NCBI RefSeq assembly: GCF_017309955.1
Contig: NZ_CP021248.1
Coordinates: forward strand, 1-64,000
DNA from: Novosphingobium sp. KA1
GTDB taxonomy: Bacteria; Pseudomonadota; Alphaproteobacteria; Sphingomonadales; Sphingomonadaceae
DNA length: 64,000 nt
Direction: 5' to 3'
The translations under genes were made by a program, and so were the position numbers. The notes beneath the pieces are model-generated. The model saw only the letters and a program-made list of their open reading frames with translations, ran no database searches and had not been told where the DNA came from. Shown here piece by piece: positions 34,822 through 42,556 of this stretch; position 1 is the first letter of the stretch, and every line of letters starts with the position of its first letter.

Positions 34822-35510
34822 CGCTCCACCGCCGTTCCCGGCGCGATGGGGCCGGCGGCCGTTTGCGCATCGGCGGCATCCGGCCAGTCGGTCCGTCGGC
34901 GCTGGAACGGGTTGAGGAACAGGACCGGCAGTTTCAGGAACAGCAGCTCGGAATGGATGAAGGTGTCGGTCCAGCGCTCGCGGCGGCGATAGGGGCGGGA
35001 GCGGCGCCGTTCCAGCCAGCCCTCGTAGGGCGCCCAGTGGCTTGGCTCGTCCTCGCGGATCACGCGGAAGATCCGCATCATTACGGGATCGCTGCGCACG
35101 AAACGGTTTGCCAGCAGGGCCTCGACCTGGCGGTAGCCGCGCTGCTCGGTCAGCGAGATCACCCGGCACAACCGCTCGAACAGGTCGTCGCGGTCGATCA
35201 CGGCCTGGGTGTCGAGCCGGTCGATGGTCCGGCCGAAGACGAGTTCGACGAAGCGGTCGATGTGGCCGAAGCGGCGGCCGAGCGCGAGCGGCATGACCCC
35301 GCGCCGTTCGAACCACCTTCGGAACATCACGTAGTGCTTGCGTTCGTCCCGGCGGTGCTGCTCGATGGCGCGGATCAGTTCCAGATCGTCGGGGGAGCGG
35401 GCGCGCACCGCCTGCAGCACCCGGTCGATCGCGGTGTAGCCGCGATGTTCGTTGTAGAGGTAGATCGATCCCAGCACATCGAGATAACGCTGCCTGATCC
35501 CGCTCGCCAT
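34818..35510 (-). CDS. Ferritin-like di-iron protein
   Basis: A 230-residue all-helical protein with a repeated di-iron pattern: YNEHRGY then RRDERKHYVMFRRW (ExxH), and TEQRGY then REDEPSHWAPYEGW (ExxH). This is the four-helix bundle arrangement of ferritin-like oxygenases. The ATG at 35510 follows GGAGGCAGGC; a GTG at 35522 is less likely. It heads a tightly packed cluster with gtrA, a glycosyltransferase and CYTH-CHAD. An oxidation step on a lipid or glycan precursor is a reasonable guess, not shown by the sequence. Confidence 0.75.
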   Translation of the reverse strand: MASGIRQRYLDVLGSIYLYNEHRGYTAIDRVLQAVRARSPDDLELIRAIEQHRRDERKHYVMFRRWFERRGVMPLALGRRFGHIDRFVELVFGRTIDRLDTQAVIDRDDLFERLCRVISLTEQRGYRQVEALLANRFVRSDPVMMRIFRVIREDEPSHWAPYEGWLERRRSRPYRRRERWTDTFIHSELLFLKLPVLFLNPFQRRRTDWPDAADAQTAAGPIAPGTAVER

Positions 35511-35633
35511 GCCTGCCTCCACCCAAAGCGTTCTGAACGCGCTTCCTCAGGCGGAAATCATGAACCCAAACGGGCGGGAGGGGAAGGGGCGGGCCGTTCG
35601 CCCGTCATCGCGGCCCGTCATCCCGGCCGGTCA

Positions 35634-37514
35634 TCACTGTGGCTCGCCGCGCCCGGACTGCCCGAGGCGCCGATGCCAGCCGATCGCCGCCTGCCCGGCA
35701 ATCGTGCGCAGGTCCCGCAAGGCGCTGCCCTGTTCGGCCAGGCGGAAGCGGCGCGGCAGGCGGCCGACATCGTGGAGGGCGATCTCCGCCTCGACGCTGG
35801 CCAGCCCGGCGCGGCGGCGGGCGGCCTCGATCTCGGCGACCGGCCCTTGCGCCTCCACGGCGTCGAAGTAGGCACGGTTGGCGGCGATGCCCTCCGCGAT
35901 CCGGACCTTGAGCGAGGCGCCGAAGTCCGGCCAGAGCAGGAACACCGCCAGCAGCGCGGCGAGGCTGCCGATCACGTTGTCGACGATCCGCGCACCGGCA
36001 ATGCCCGCGCCGGGCTGGAGCATCTCGGTGACGATCACGAAGAGCATCGTCAGGAACACCACGAAGGCGGTGTAGTTGACCGAACGCAGCGCGATCGCGT
36101 CGCAGGCGAGCGCCAGGGCCAGCAGCGAAAGCGCCAGCGGGCCGTGGAACACCAGCAGCAGCGCCATCGCGATCAGCCCGCCGAGCAGGCTGCCGAGAAT
36201 GCGTTCCAGGCAGCGCGTCCAGGTCACCCGCGCGCCGCCCTGCAGCACGACCACGACCGCCATCGCCGCCCAGTAGGGATAGCCGAGGTGGAGCACGATG
36301 GCGGCGTAATAGACCGCGATCAGCCCGGCGGACTGGCGCAGCGCCTGGCGCAGGGCGGGCGGTGCGAAGCCCATTGCGTGCGTGGTGGGGGGCGGGTCGG
36401 GGGCGGGCGTAAGGGCCGGGGCGGGGTCTGCCAGGCTATCCAGCGCTTTGGCAAAAGCCAGCGTGCAGCCGGCAAACAGGCTTTCCCCCAGGCGCGGCCG
36501 CAGCCGGTCCAGTCGCGCCGCCGCCCAGCGCAGCGGGCGCGGTCCGTGGTGCCCGCGGGTTTGCGTCAGGCGCCAGGCCAGCAGGGTCGTGCGGCAGGCG
36601 CGGGCGGTGGCGAGCCGTTCGTCGACCGGGCCGATCCGGTCGATGTAGGCCTGGTCGAGCGCGATCAGCGCCGCGAACAGGGTTTCGGCGGCACGGCAGG
36701 CGCGGGCGTAGGGTCCGGTCGCCGCGGGATCGCCGGCATAACGCTCCAGCATCGCCCGCAGGCGTTCGATCGCCATGCGCACGGTGCGGCGGTGTTCGGC
36801 ATGTTCGCTGTGCCAGCGGTCGTCCCGGTGCCGCCCCTCGCCCAGCACCACGAGGCTGTCCGCCATGTCCTGAAGGCGGATGACGACCGCCTCGCTGGCG
36901 CGGGCGAGTGGCAGCAGCGGGTCGATCCGCCAGAGGTGGTTGATGAGCAGGTAGGCCCAGGCCGCGCCGCCCAGGAAGGCCGCCGCCTGCACGCTCGCCA
37001 GGGCCAGCGGCTGGCGGAAGCCCACCGCGACCACCGCGACGACCGCGAGCAGCGTGCCCAGCAGGCCGCCATAGGCGATGCGCGAAGACCACAGGACGGC
37101 GGCGAAGACAAACAGCGGCCCGACGATCATGCCCGCGAAGGGGGCGGCAGCGGCGATCCACGAGCCGGTCAGCGCGATCAGCGCGCCGCAGACCACAAAG
37201 GTGCCGAGCAGGCGCCGCCGCAGGCGGTCCGGACCGGGGGCATCGCACAGGCAGGTCCAGAAGGCGGCAAATACCGCCCAGCCCATGCCGGGGTGGCCGG
37301 TGCCGACCGCGAGGGCCAGCGGCAGCGCCACCGCGAGCGCCGCGCGCAGCCCCTCGGCATGGCTGAACTGCTCCGGCACCAGCCCGAACGAGCGCAGTTC
37401 CAGCCGCCGCGCCGCCCAGCGCACCAGGGTGCGCGCCTGCGACGGCCTGGCGCGCGGGCGGGCGATGGCAGCGGGGCGGGACGGGGCGGAAGCAGGGGCG
37501 GCTGGATCGGTCAT
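35634..37514 (-). CDS. FUSC-family membrane protein (aromatic-acid-exporter-like)
   Basis: A 626-residue inner-membrane protein of the FUSC/AaeB type. Two blocks of six helices are visible: about residues 55-165 (RAALAVALPLALAVGTGHPGM onward) and about 375-510 (QSAGLIAVYYAAIVLHLGYPYWAAMAVV onward). A soluble region separates them and a soluble tail follows. FUSC proteins act as exporters of aromatic acids or other compounds, often with a membrane-fusion partner, which is not present here. The ATG at 37514 is chosen; the open frame above it is the divergent promoter region. It diverges from lldR. Confidence 0.87.
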   Translation of the reverse strand: MTDPAAPASAPSRPAAIARPRARPSQARTLVRWAARRLELRSFGLVPEQFSHAEGLRAALAVALPLALAVGTGHPGMGWAVFAAFWTCLCDAPGPDRLRRRLLGTFVVCGALIALTGSWIAAAAPFAGMIVGPLFVFAAVLWSSRIAYGGLLGTLLAVVAVVAVGFRQPLALASVQAAAFLGGAAWAYLLINHLWRIDPLLPLARASEAVVIRLQDMADSLVVLGEGRHRDDRWHSEHAEHRRTVRMAIERLRAMLERYAGDPAATGPYARACRAAETLFAALIALDQAYIDRIGPVDERLATARACRTTLLAWRLTQTRGHHGPRPLRWAAARLDRLRPRLGESLFAGCTLAFAKALDSLADPAPALTPAPDPPPTTHAMGFAPPALRQALRQSAGLIAVYYAAIVLHLGYPYWAAMAVVVVLQGGARVTWTRCLERILGSLLGGLIAMALLLVFHGPLALSLLALALACDAIALRSVNYTAFVVFLTMLFVIVTEMLQPGAGIAGARIVDNVIGSLAALLAVFLLWPDFGASLKVRIAEGIAANRAYFDAVEAQGPVAEIEAARRRAGLASVEAEIALHDVGRLPRRFRLAEQGSALRDLRTIAGQAAIGWHRRLGQSGRGEPQ

Positions 37515-37625
37515 GACGGTTGCCCGACCCTGACGCCTGCCGCCCCGCGCATCAACCCGGTTTCGCGGCGGCAAGGATCGTCCTGGTTCGAAGAGCCCGA
37601 AGGGTCCGAAGGCAAGCTGTGCATG

Positions 37626-37639
37626 AGGTCCTACCAATT
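37626..37639. promoter_or_regulatory. LldR operator 1
   Basis: AGGTCCTACCAATT is one GGT-N3-ACC half-pair site of the FadR/PdhR type (consensus around ATTGGT-N3-ACCAAT). Its core is the exact reverse complement of operator 2, 74 bp downstream. Confidence 0.75.
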
Positions 37640-37698
37640 TATCTTGCTTCGCCGTTTAGACTATCGGATAGAACGAATCACGCCGTTTGTTTGGTGAA

Positions 37699-37714
37699 AA
37701 TGGTAGGACCAATT
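37699..37714. promoter_or_regulatory. LldR operator 2
   Basis: AATGGTAGGACCAATT carries TGGT-AGG-ACCA, the same operator class in the opposite orientation, 37 bp before the lldR start. Paired operators flanking the promoter recall the looping arrangement at enterobacterial lldPRD. Confidence 0.8.
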
Positions 37715-37750
37715 GAGCCGATTGCATGTCCTTGATGACAGGAGCGCCGC

Positions 37751-38536
37751 ATGAGCGCCTTGCCCGACCGGCTTGAGGCGATGATCTCGGCCCGCGCGCT
37801 CATGCCGGGGGACCGGCTGCCTGCCGAACGCACGCTGGCGGCGCAGTTCGGGGTGTCGCGCTCGGCCTTGCGCGAGGCGATCAAGCACCTTGCCTCGCGC
37901 GGGCGGGTGGTCAGCCGCCAGGGCGGCGGCACTTACGTTGCGGCGGCGCAGGAGGGCGAGCCGCTGCGCGATGCGCTGCTGGAACTGGCGCCGCTGGCCC
38001 GGGGCGAGGCCGGTTACTGGCGCGACGTCCTGGAAATCCGCAAGTCGCTGGAGGCCGATGCCGCCGCCTTTGCCGCGCGCCGCGCCGACGAGGCGGACCG
38101 CGCGCGGATCGCGGCGGCCTGCGATGTGCTGTCCCGCGCGCTGCAGTCGGAGCGGGGCGATAGCGGGGCGGCAGAGGCCCCGCTGGGGCTCGCCAGGCTC
38201 GACGCCGCCTTTCACATGGCGATTGCCCGCGCGGCGCACAATGCCGTGCTCCATCAGGTCATGATCGGTCTTCAGGGGCTGCTCGAAACCAGCATTTCCG
38301 ACAGTCTGGCGCGGCTCTACCGGTTGCCCGGCGTGCCCGGCCAGCTCGATCTCCAGCACCGCCGGATCATGGACGCGGTGCTGGGCGCGGACGCCGAGGC
38401 GGCGCGCGCCGCCGCCATTGCCCACCTCTGCTACGTCGAGGACCGGCTGGAGGACATCGAAAGCGATGCCGCCCGCCAGCAGCGCGCGGCGCAGGCACTA
38501 CGACACATCAGGAACACCGAGGACGCCCCGTCATGA
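37751..38536 (+). CDS. lldR: FadR/GntR-family regulator, probable LldR
   Basis: A 261-residue regulator. The N-terminal winged HTH reads [44 protein letters not shown]. The C-terminal FCD effector domain has metal/ligand residues in [27 protein letters not shown] and [15 protein letters not shown]. It sits directly upstream of lldD with a 4-base overlap, and its promoter contains two inverted FadR-type operators, so lactate-responsive repression of its own operon is likely. No lactate permease gene lies in the window. Confidence 0.9.
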   Translation: MSALPDRLEAMISARALMPGDRLPAERTLAAQFGVSRSALREAIKHLASRGRVVSRQGGGTYVAAAQEGEPLRDALLELAPLARGEAGYWRDVLEIRKSLEADAAAFAARRADEADRARIAAACDVLSRALQSERGDSGAAEAPLGLARLDAAFHMAIARAAHNAVLHQVMIGLQGLLETSISDSLARLYRLPGVPGQLDLQHRRIMDAVLGADAEAARAAAIAHLCYVEDRLEDIESDAARQQRAAQALRHIRNTEDAPS

Positions 38537-39696
38537 TCATCTCCTCCACCACCGACTACCGCGAGGCGGCCCGCCGCCACCTGCCGCCGTTCCTGTTCCA
38601 CTACATCGACGGCGGCGCCTATGCGGAGCAGACGATGCGCCGCAACATGGCGGACCTGCAGGATCTGGCGCTCCGGCAGCGGGTGCTGAAGGGGGTGGGG
38701 CAGGTGGACCTGTCCACCCGCGTGCTTGGCGAGGACTTCGCGCTGCCGGTGGCGCTGGCGCCGGTCGGCCTCACCGGCATGTATGCGCGGCGCGGCGAGG
38801 TGCAGGCGGCCCGCGCGGCGGCCTCGCGCGGGGTTCCCTTCACGATGTCCTCGGTCTCGGTCTGCCCGATCGAGGAAGTGCAGCCGGCGATCGAGCGGCC
38901 GATGTGGTTCCAGCTCTACGTGCTCAAGGACCGCGGCTTCATGCAGAACGCGCTCGACCGGGCCTGGGCGGCGGGTGTGCGCACGCTGGTCTTCACGGTC
39001 GACATGCCGGTGCCCGGTGCGCGCTACCGCGACCGCCATTCGGGCATGTCCGGGCCCAACGCGGCGCTGCGGCGGATGCTGCAGGCGGTGACCCATCCCG
39101 GCTGGGCCTGGGACGTCGGCTTGATGGGGCGCCCGCACGATCTCGGCAATGTCTCGGCCTATCTTGGCAAGGCCATCACGCTGGAGGACTATGTCGGCTG
39201 GCTCGGCGCCAATTTCGACCCGTCGATCGGCTGGCGCGATCTCGAGTGGATCCGCGAGAGCTGGAAGGGGGCGATGGTGCTCAAGGGCATTCTCGATGCC
39301 GATGACGCCCGCGATGCGGTGCGTTTCGGCGCCGACGGCATCGTTGTTTCCAACCACGGCGGCCGCCAGCTCGACGGCGTGCTGTCGAGCGCGCGGGCAC
39401 TGCCGGTGATTGCCGACGCGGTGAAGGGCGAGCTTACGCTCATGGCCGATTCCGGCATCCGCTCCGGCCTCGACGTGGTGCGCATGCTGGCGCTGGGCGC
39501 CGATGCGGTCCTGCTGGGCCGCGCCTTTGTCTATGCGCTGGCGGCGGGCGGCGAGTTGGGGGGCGAGGCGGGGGTCGCCAACCTGCTCGACCTTGTCGCC
39601 AGCGAGATGCGGGTGGCGATGACGCTGACCGGCGCGCGCGCGATCGGCGAAATCTCGCGCGACAGCCTGGTGAGCGCGGGGCTGGTCTCGCCCTGA
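38533..39696 (+). CDS. lldD: FMN-dependent L-lactate dehydrogenase
   Basis: FMN-dependent alpha-hydroxy-acid dehydrogenase of 387 residues that oxidises L-lactate to pyruvate at the membrane. Family features are intact: [13 protein letters not shown] at the start, [44 protein letters not shown], and the active-site stretch [10 protein letters not shown] with the catalytic histidine near 275, followed by [25 protein letters not shown]. The start overlaps lldR by 4 bases (ATGA). The segment between about 170 and 215 matches LldD proteins more than glycolate oxidases. Confidence 0.93.
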   Translation: MIISSTTDYREAARRHLPPFLFHYIDGGAYAEQTMRRNMADLQDLALRQRVLKGVGQVDLSTRVLGEDFALPVALAPVGLTGMYARRGEVQAARAAASRGVPFTMSSVSVCPIEEVQPAIERPMWFQLYVLKDRGFMQNALDRAWAAGVRTLVFTVDMPVPGARYRDRHSGMSGPNAALRRMLQAVTHPGWAWDVGLMGRPHDLGNVSAYLGKAITLEDYVGWLGANFDPSIGWRDLEWIRESWKGAMVLKGILDADDARDAVRFGADGIVVSNHGGRQLDGVLSSARALPVIADAVKGELTLMADSGIRSGLDVVRMLALGADAVLLGRAFVYALAAGGELGGEAGVANLLDLVASEMRVAMTLTGARAIGEISRDSLVSAGLVSP

Positions 39697-39795
39697 TCCG
39701 CCTGCCGGGCGCGGCGCCGCGATCGAGCCCCGGGAGCCCGGACAGCGTTTGGCATTTGCATTGCCGGCGGCGCGCGGTCATGGGCAGGAGCGATC

Positions 39796-40422
39796 ATGAA
39801 CGAGCCTATCCTCTACAGCTTCCGGCGCTGCCCTTACGCGATGCGGGCGCGGCTGGCGCTGCTGGTCTCCAGCATGCGCTGCCAGCTGCGCGAAGTGCGC
39901 CTCTCCGCCAAGCCGGAGGCCATGCTCACGGCCTCGCCCAAGGGCACCGTGCCGGTGCTGGTCCTGCCCGACGGCACGGTTGCCGAGCAGAGCCTCGACA
40001 TCATGCGCCTGGCGCTGGCGCGCCGCGATCCGGAAGGCTGGCTGGCGCGTGAGGATGCCGCGCTGATCGCGGTCAACGACGGCGCGTTCAAGCACGACCT
40101 CGACCGCTACAAGTATCCCGAGCGGCACGATGCCGACCCGGCGCGGCACCGCGCGGGCGGGCTGGAGTTCCTGGGCGAACTGGACGCCCGGCTGGCGCGG
40201 GCGCCGTTCCTGGGCGGGGCCTCGCGCGGGTTCACCGATGCCGCCATCGTCCCGTTCGTCCGGCAATTCGCCGCGGTCGACCGGGCGTGGTTTGCCGGGC
40301 TGGAACTGGCGCACCTGCGCCCGTGGCTGGAGGCCTATCTGGCATCACCGCTGTTTGCCGCCGTCATGGCGCCGATCAAGCCGTGGTCGCCCGAGGCGGA
40401 TCCGGTGTACTTTCCGGCATGA
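39796..40422 (+). CDS. Glutathione S-transferase-like protein
   Basis: A 208-residue GST-fold protein. The thioredoxin-like N-terminal domain begins ILYSFRRCPYAMRARLAL, with a CPYA motif placing cysteine at the active site as in omega/beta-like GSTs. KGTVPVLVLPDGTVAEQSLDIM gives the cis-proline and glutathione gamma-glutamyl site. The helical C-terminal domain ends with WLEAYLASPLFAAVM. GGAG precedes the ATG. It stands alone downstream of lldD; a detoxification or thiol-reductase role is likely, but the substrate is unknown. Confidence 0.88.
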   Translation: MNEPILYSFRRCPYAMRARLALLVSSMRCQLREVRLSAKPEAMLTASPKGTVPVLVLPDGTVAEQSLDIMRLALARRDPEGWLAREDAALIAVNDGAFKHDLDRYKYPERHDADPARHRAGGLEFLGELDARLARAPFLGGASRGFTDAAIVPFVRQFAAVDRAWFAGLELAHLRPWLEAYLASPLFAAVMAPIKPWSPEADPVYFPA

Positions 40423-40588
40423 TCGGCGGGCCGTTCCGGCATATCCGGTCCGGCATATCCCGTCCCGGCAATCAAGCAGACCGGTGAAAATAATGCGGCG
40501 AACTGTCTCGCCCCGGCAACAGACGCAACAAACGAATATCGATCGGCGCCTATGATATCCTAACGTTTATGCCCTAGGGCGGGAGGCA

Positions 40589-42418
40589 ATGGTTTGCGAA
40601 TCGTTAGTCCCGCGCCTGATTCGAAAGGCCCTGGCTGCCTCCGGCATGATCGTGTGCATCATCATGTGCGGGGGACTGTTCGGGCTGGGCTGGGCTGCGC
40701 CGGCTGCTGCCGAGAGCCTGCGGATCGGCGAGCCGCTGTGCCATGCGGTGAGCGGGACCGTGGCGACAGAGGGCGCCGATCCGCCGGCATTTTCCTGCAG
40801 CGGAGAGCCGGCCGGCTACCAGCAGGGCACGCTCTGGCTGCACGCGATGCTCTCGCCCGAGGCGGGCACTTCGGATGGCGAGCGTGACGATCTCTCGCTC
40901 ATCATCCACAATTCCCGCTTCGACCGCCTGATCGTGACGTTCTTCTACGCCGATGGCGCGGTGGAGCGGCAGGACGTGCGCAGCGGCGATTTCGGCACGC
41001 ACTGGCGGGCGGGGGGGCAACTGGCCTTCCGCGCGCCGCACCGCGACGTGCCGCTGGTGGGCGTGACGATGCAGTTCGACAAGCTGGCCAGCGCGCGGCT
41101 GCTGCGCATGCGGCTGGTCGAGCGCGGCGAGGAAAGCACCCAGACGACCGGCCTTGCCACTCTGATCGGCGCGGCGCTGGTGCTGCTGCTGGCGGGGGCG
41201 ATCTACAATGCGTCGCTGGCATTTGCGGCGCGGCGGCAGTTCTCGGCCTGGCAGTCGGCCTGGGCGGTCTGCATGATCGCATGGGGGGCCTGCTGGTCGC
41301 AGCTGCACTTGTTCTTTTTCCCCGCGATGGCCGGGGCGATCTCCGCGCAGATCTGCACCGGGCTGTCGTGTCTCGCCATTGCGCTGGCAACCCTGACGGC
41401 TGTTACCGCGCTGGAAGCGCCTTGCGTCAGCCGCTGGCTGAGGCGCTGTGCGCTGGGGCTGACGGGCAGCGTATTTGCGCTGGGCATCCCGCTGTCGTTC
41501 ATGAGATCCGGGCCGATCGATACCCTTGGCAGCGTGCTTGGCATGCTGGTCTTGGCCAATCTGGTGGCGGTGGGCGCGTGCATCGCCCAGGCCTGGCGGC
41601 GCGGCAGCGTCGAGGCCCGCAACTTCGCCGGCGCCTGGGCGGTGCCGATGATGGTGCTGGGATCGACCAGTTTCTTCGATGCGGACGCGATGTTCTGGGG
41701 CGGAGGGTCGCAGATCCTCGTGCTGTTCGCTGCGGCCTGGCAGACGCTGTGGCTCTCGGTCACGGCCACGCGCTCGCATGCCTTGCTGCGGGCGGAACGC
41801 GACATGGCGCGTCAGGCCGAGGCGCGGGCGCAGGATCTCGCCCGCCGCGATGCCCTGACCGGCCTGCCCAATCGGCGCGGCTTCATCGAGCGGGTCGGCG
41901 CCGTTCTCGCCGCCTCCCGGACCAGGGGCGAGCCGGTGGCGCTGCTGGTGATCGACGTCGACTGGTTCAAGTCGATCAACGATGCCTTCGGTCATGAGGC
42001 GGGCGACGTGGTGCTGGAGCGCATCGCCCGCTGCATCGCCCCGCACGAAAGCGCCACCTGCACGGTCGCGCGGCTGGGCGGCGAGGAGTTCGCGATGATG
42101 CTGGCCGGGATGGCCGGTTTCGATCTCATGCGTTTTGCCGAGAGCCTGCGCCAGCGCATCGCGGAGCAGGAGCACGGCGCGGTGATCCGCGGGCGCAAGG
42201 TCACCGTGAGCATCGGCATGGCGACCACGTCGGGCGCCGCCGATTTCCGCACGCTCTACCGCCTTGCCGACGAGGCGCTCTACGAGGCCAAGCGGGCCGG
42301 GCGCAACCAGGTGGCGATCCGCCTGCTCGAGGGGGCCGAGCCCTTTGCCGACGATCAGGGGCTGGCCGGTGGCCCCGGCCTTCCGGGCGGCCACGACCTC
42401 GACCTGCGCAAGGGCTGA
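40589..42418 (+). CDS. Membrane diguanylate cyclase with 7TM (DISM-like) sensor
   Basis: A 609-residue inner-membrane enzyme predicted to make cyclic di-GMP. After an N-terminal membrane anchor or signal, a periplasmic domain (about 45-185) is followed by about seven helices (190-400), a short coiled coil (RAERDMARQAEARAQDLARR) and a GGDEF domain. The catalytic motif is intact as ARLGGEEFAMM. The RxxD inhibitory site normally five residues upstream is absent, so product inhibition by that route is not expected. The ATG at 40589 sits close to GGGAGG; a later ATG at 40646 is possible. No c-di-GMP effector gene is adjacent. Confidence 0.9.
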   Translation: MVCESLVPRLIRKALAASGMIVCIIMCGGLFGLGWAAPAAAESLRIGEPLCHAVSGTVATEGADPPAFSCSGEPAGYQQGTLWLHAMLSPEAGTSDGERDDLSLIIHNSRFDRLIVTFFYADGAVERQDVRSGDFGTHWRAGGQLAFRAPHRDVPLVGVTMQFDKLASARLLRMRLVERGEESTQTTGLATLIGAALVLLLAGAIYNASLAFAARRQFSAWQSAWAVCMIAWGACWSQLHLFFFPAMAGAISAQICTGLSCLAIALATLTAVTALEAPCVSRWLRRCALGLTGSVFALGIPLSFMRSGPIDTLGSVLGMLVLANLVAVGACIAQAWRRGSVEARNFAGAWAVPMMVLGSTSFFDADAMFWGGGSQILVLFAAAWQTLWLSVTATRSHALLRAERDMARQAEARAQDLARRDALTGLPNRRGFIERVGAVLAASRTRGEPVALLVIDVDWFKSINDAFGHEAGDVVLERIARCIAPHESATCTVARLGGEEFAMMLAGMAGFDLMRFAESLRQRIAEQEHGAVIRGRKVTVSIGMATTSGAADFRTLYRLADEALYEAKRAGRNQVAIRLLEGAEPFADDQGLAGGPGLPGGHDLDLRKG

Positions 42419-42493
42419 ACGTGCGTCGGGGACGCGGGCCGGGCGCTCCTTCTCATGGGCTTGTGGGGCTCCGGACTTTCCGGGTGATGCCCC

Positions 42494-42529
42494 AAAAAAC
42501 AGGGGCGGGATCCTGCGATCCCGCCCCTG
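42494..42529 (-). terminator. Rho-independent terminator of the 42557 receptor gene
   Basis: CAGGGGCGGGATC (42500-42512) pairs perfectly with GATCCCGCCCCTG (42517-42529) across CTGC. On the minus strand six T residues follow. It lies 27 bp after the receptor stop and also separates it from the convergent cyclase gene. Confidence 0.92.
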
Positions 42530-42556
42530 TCGATGGGCTGTTCTGAGCGAAGGGGC

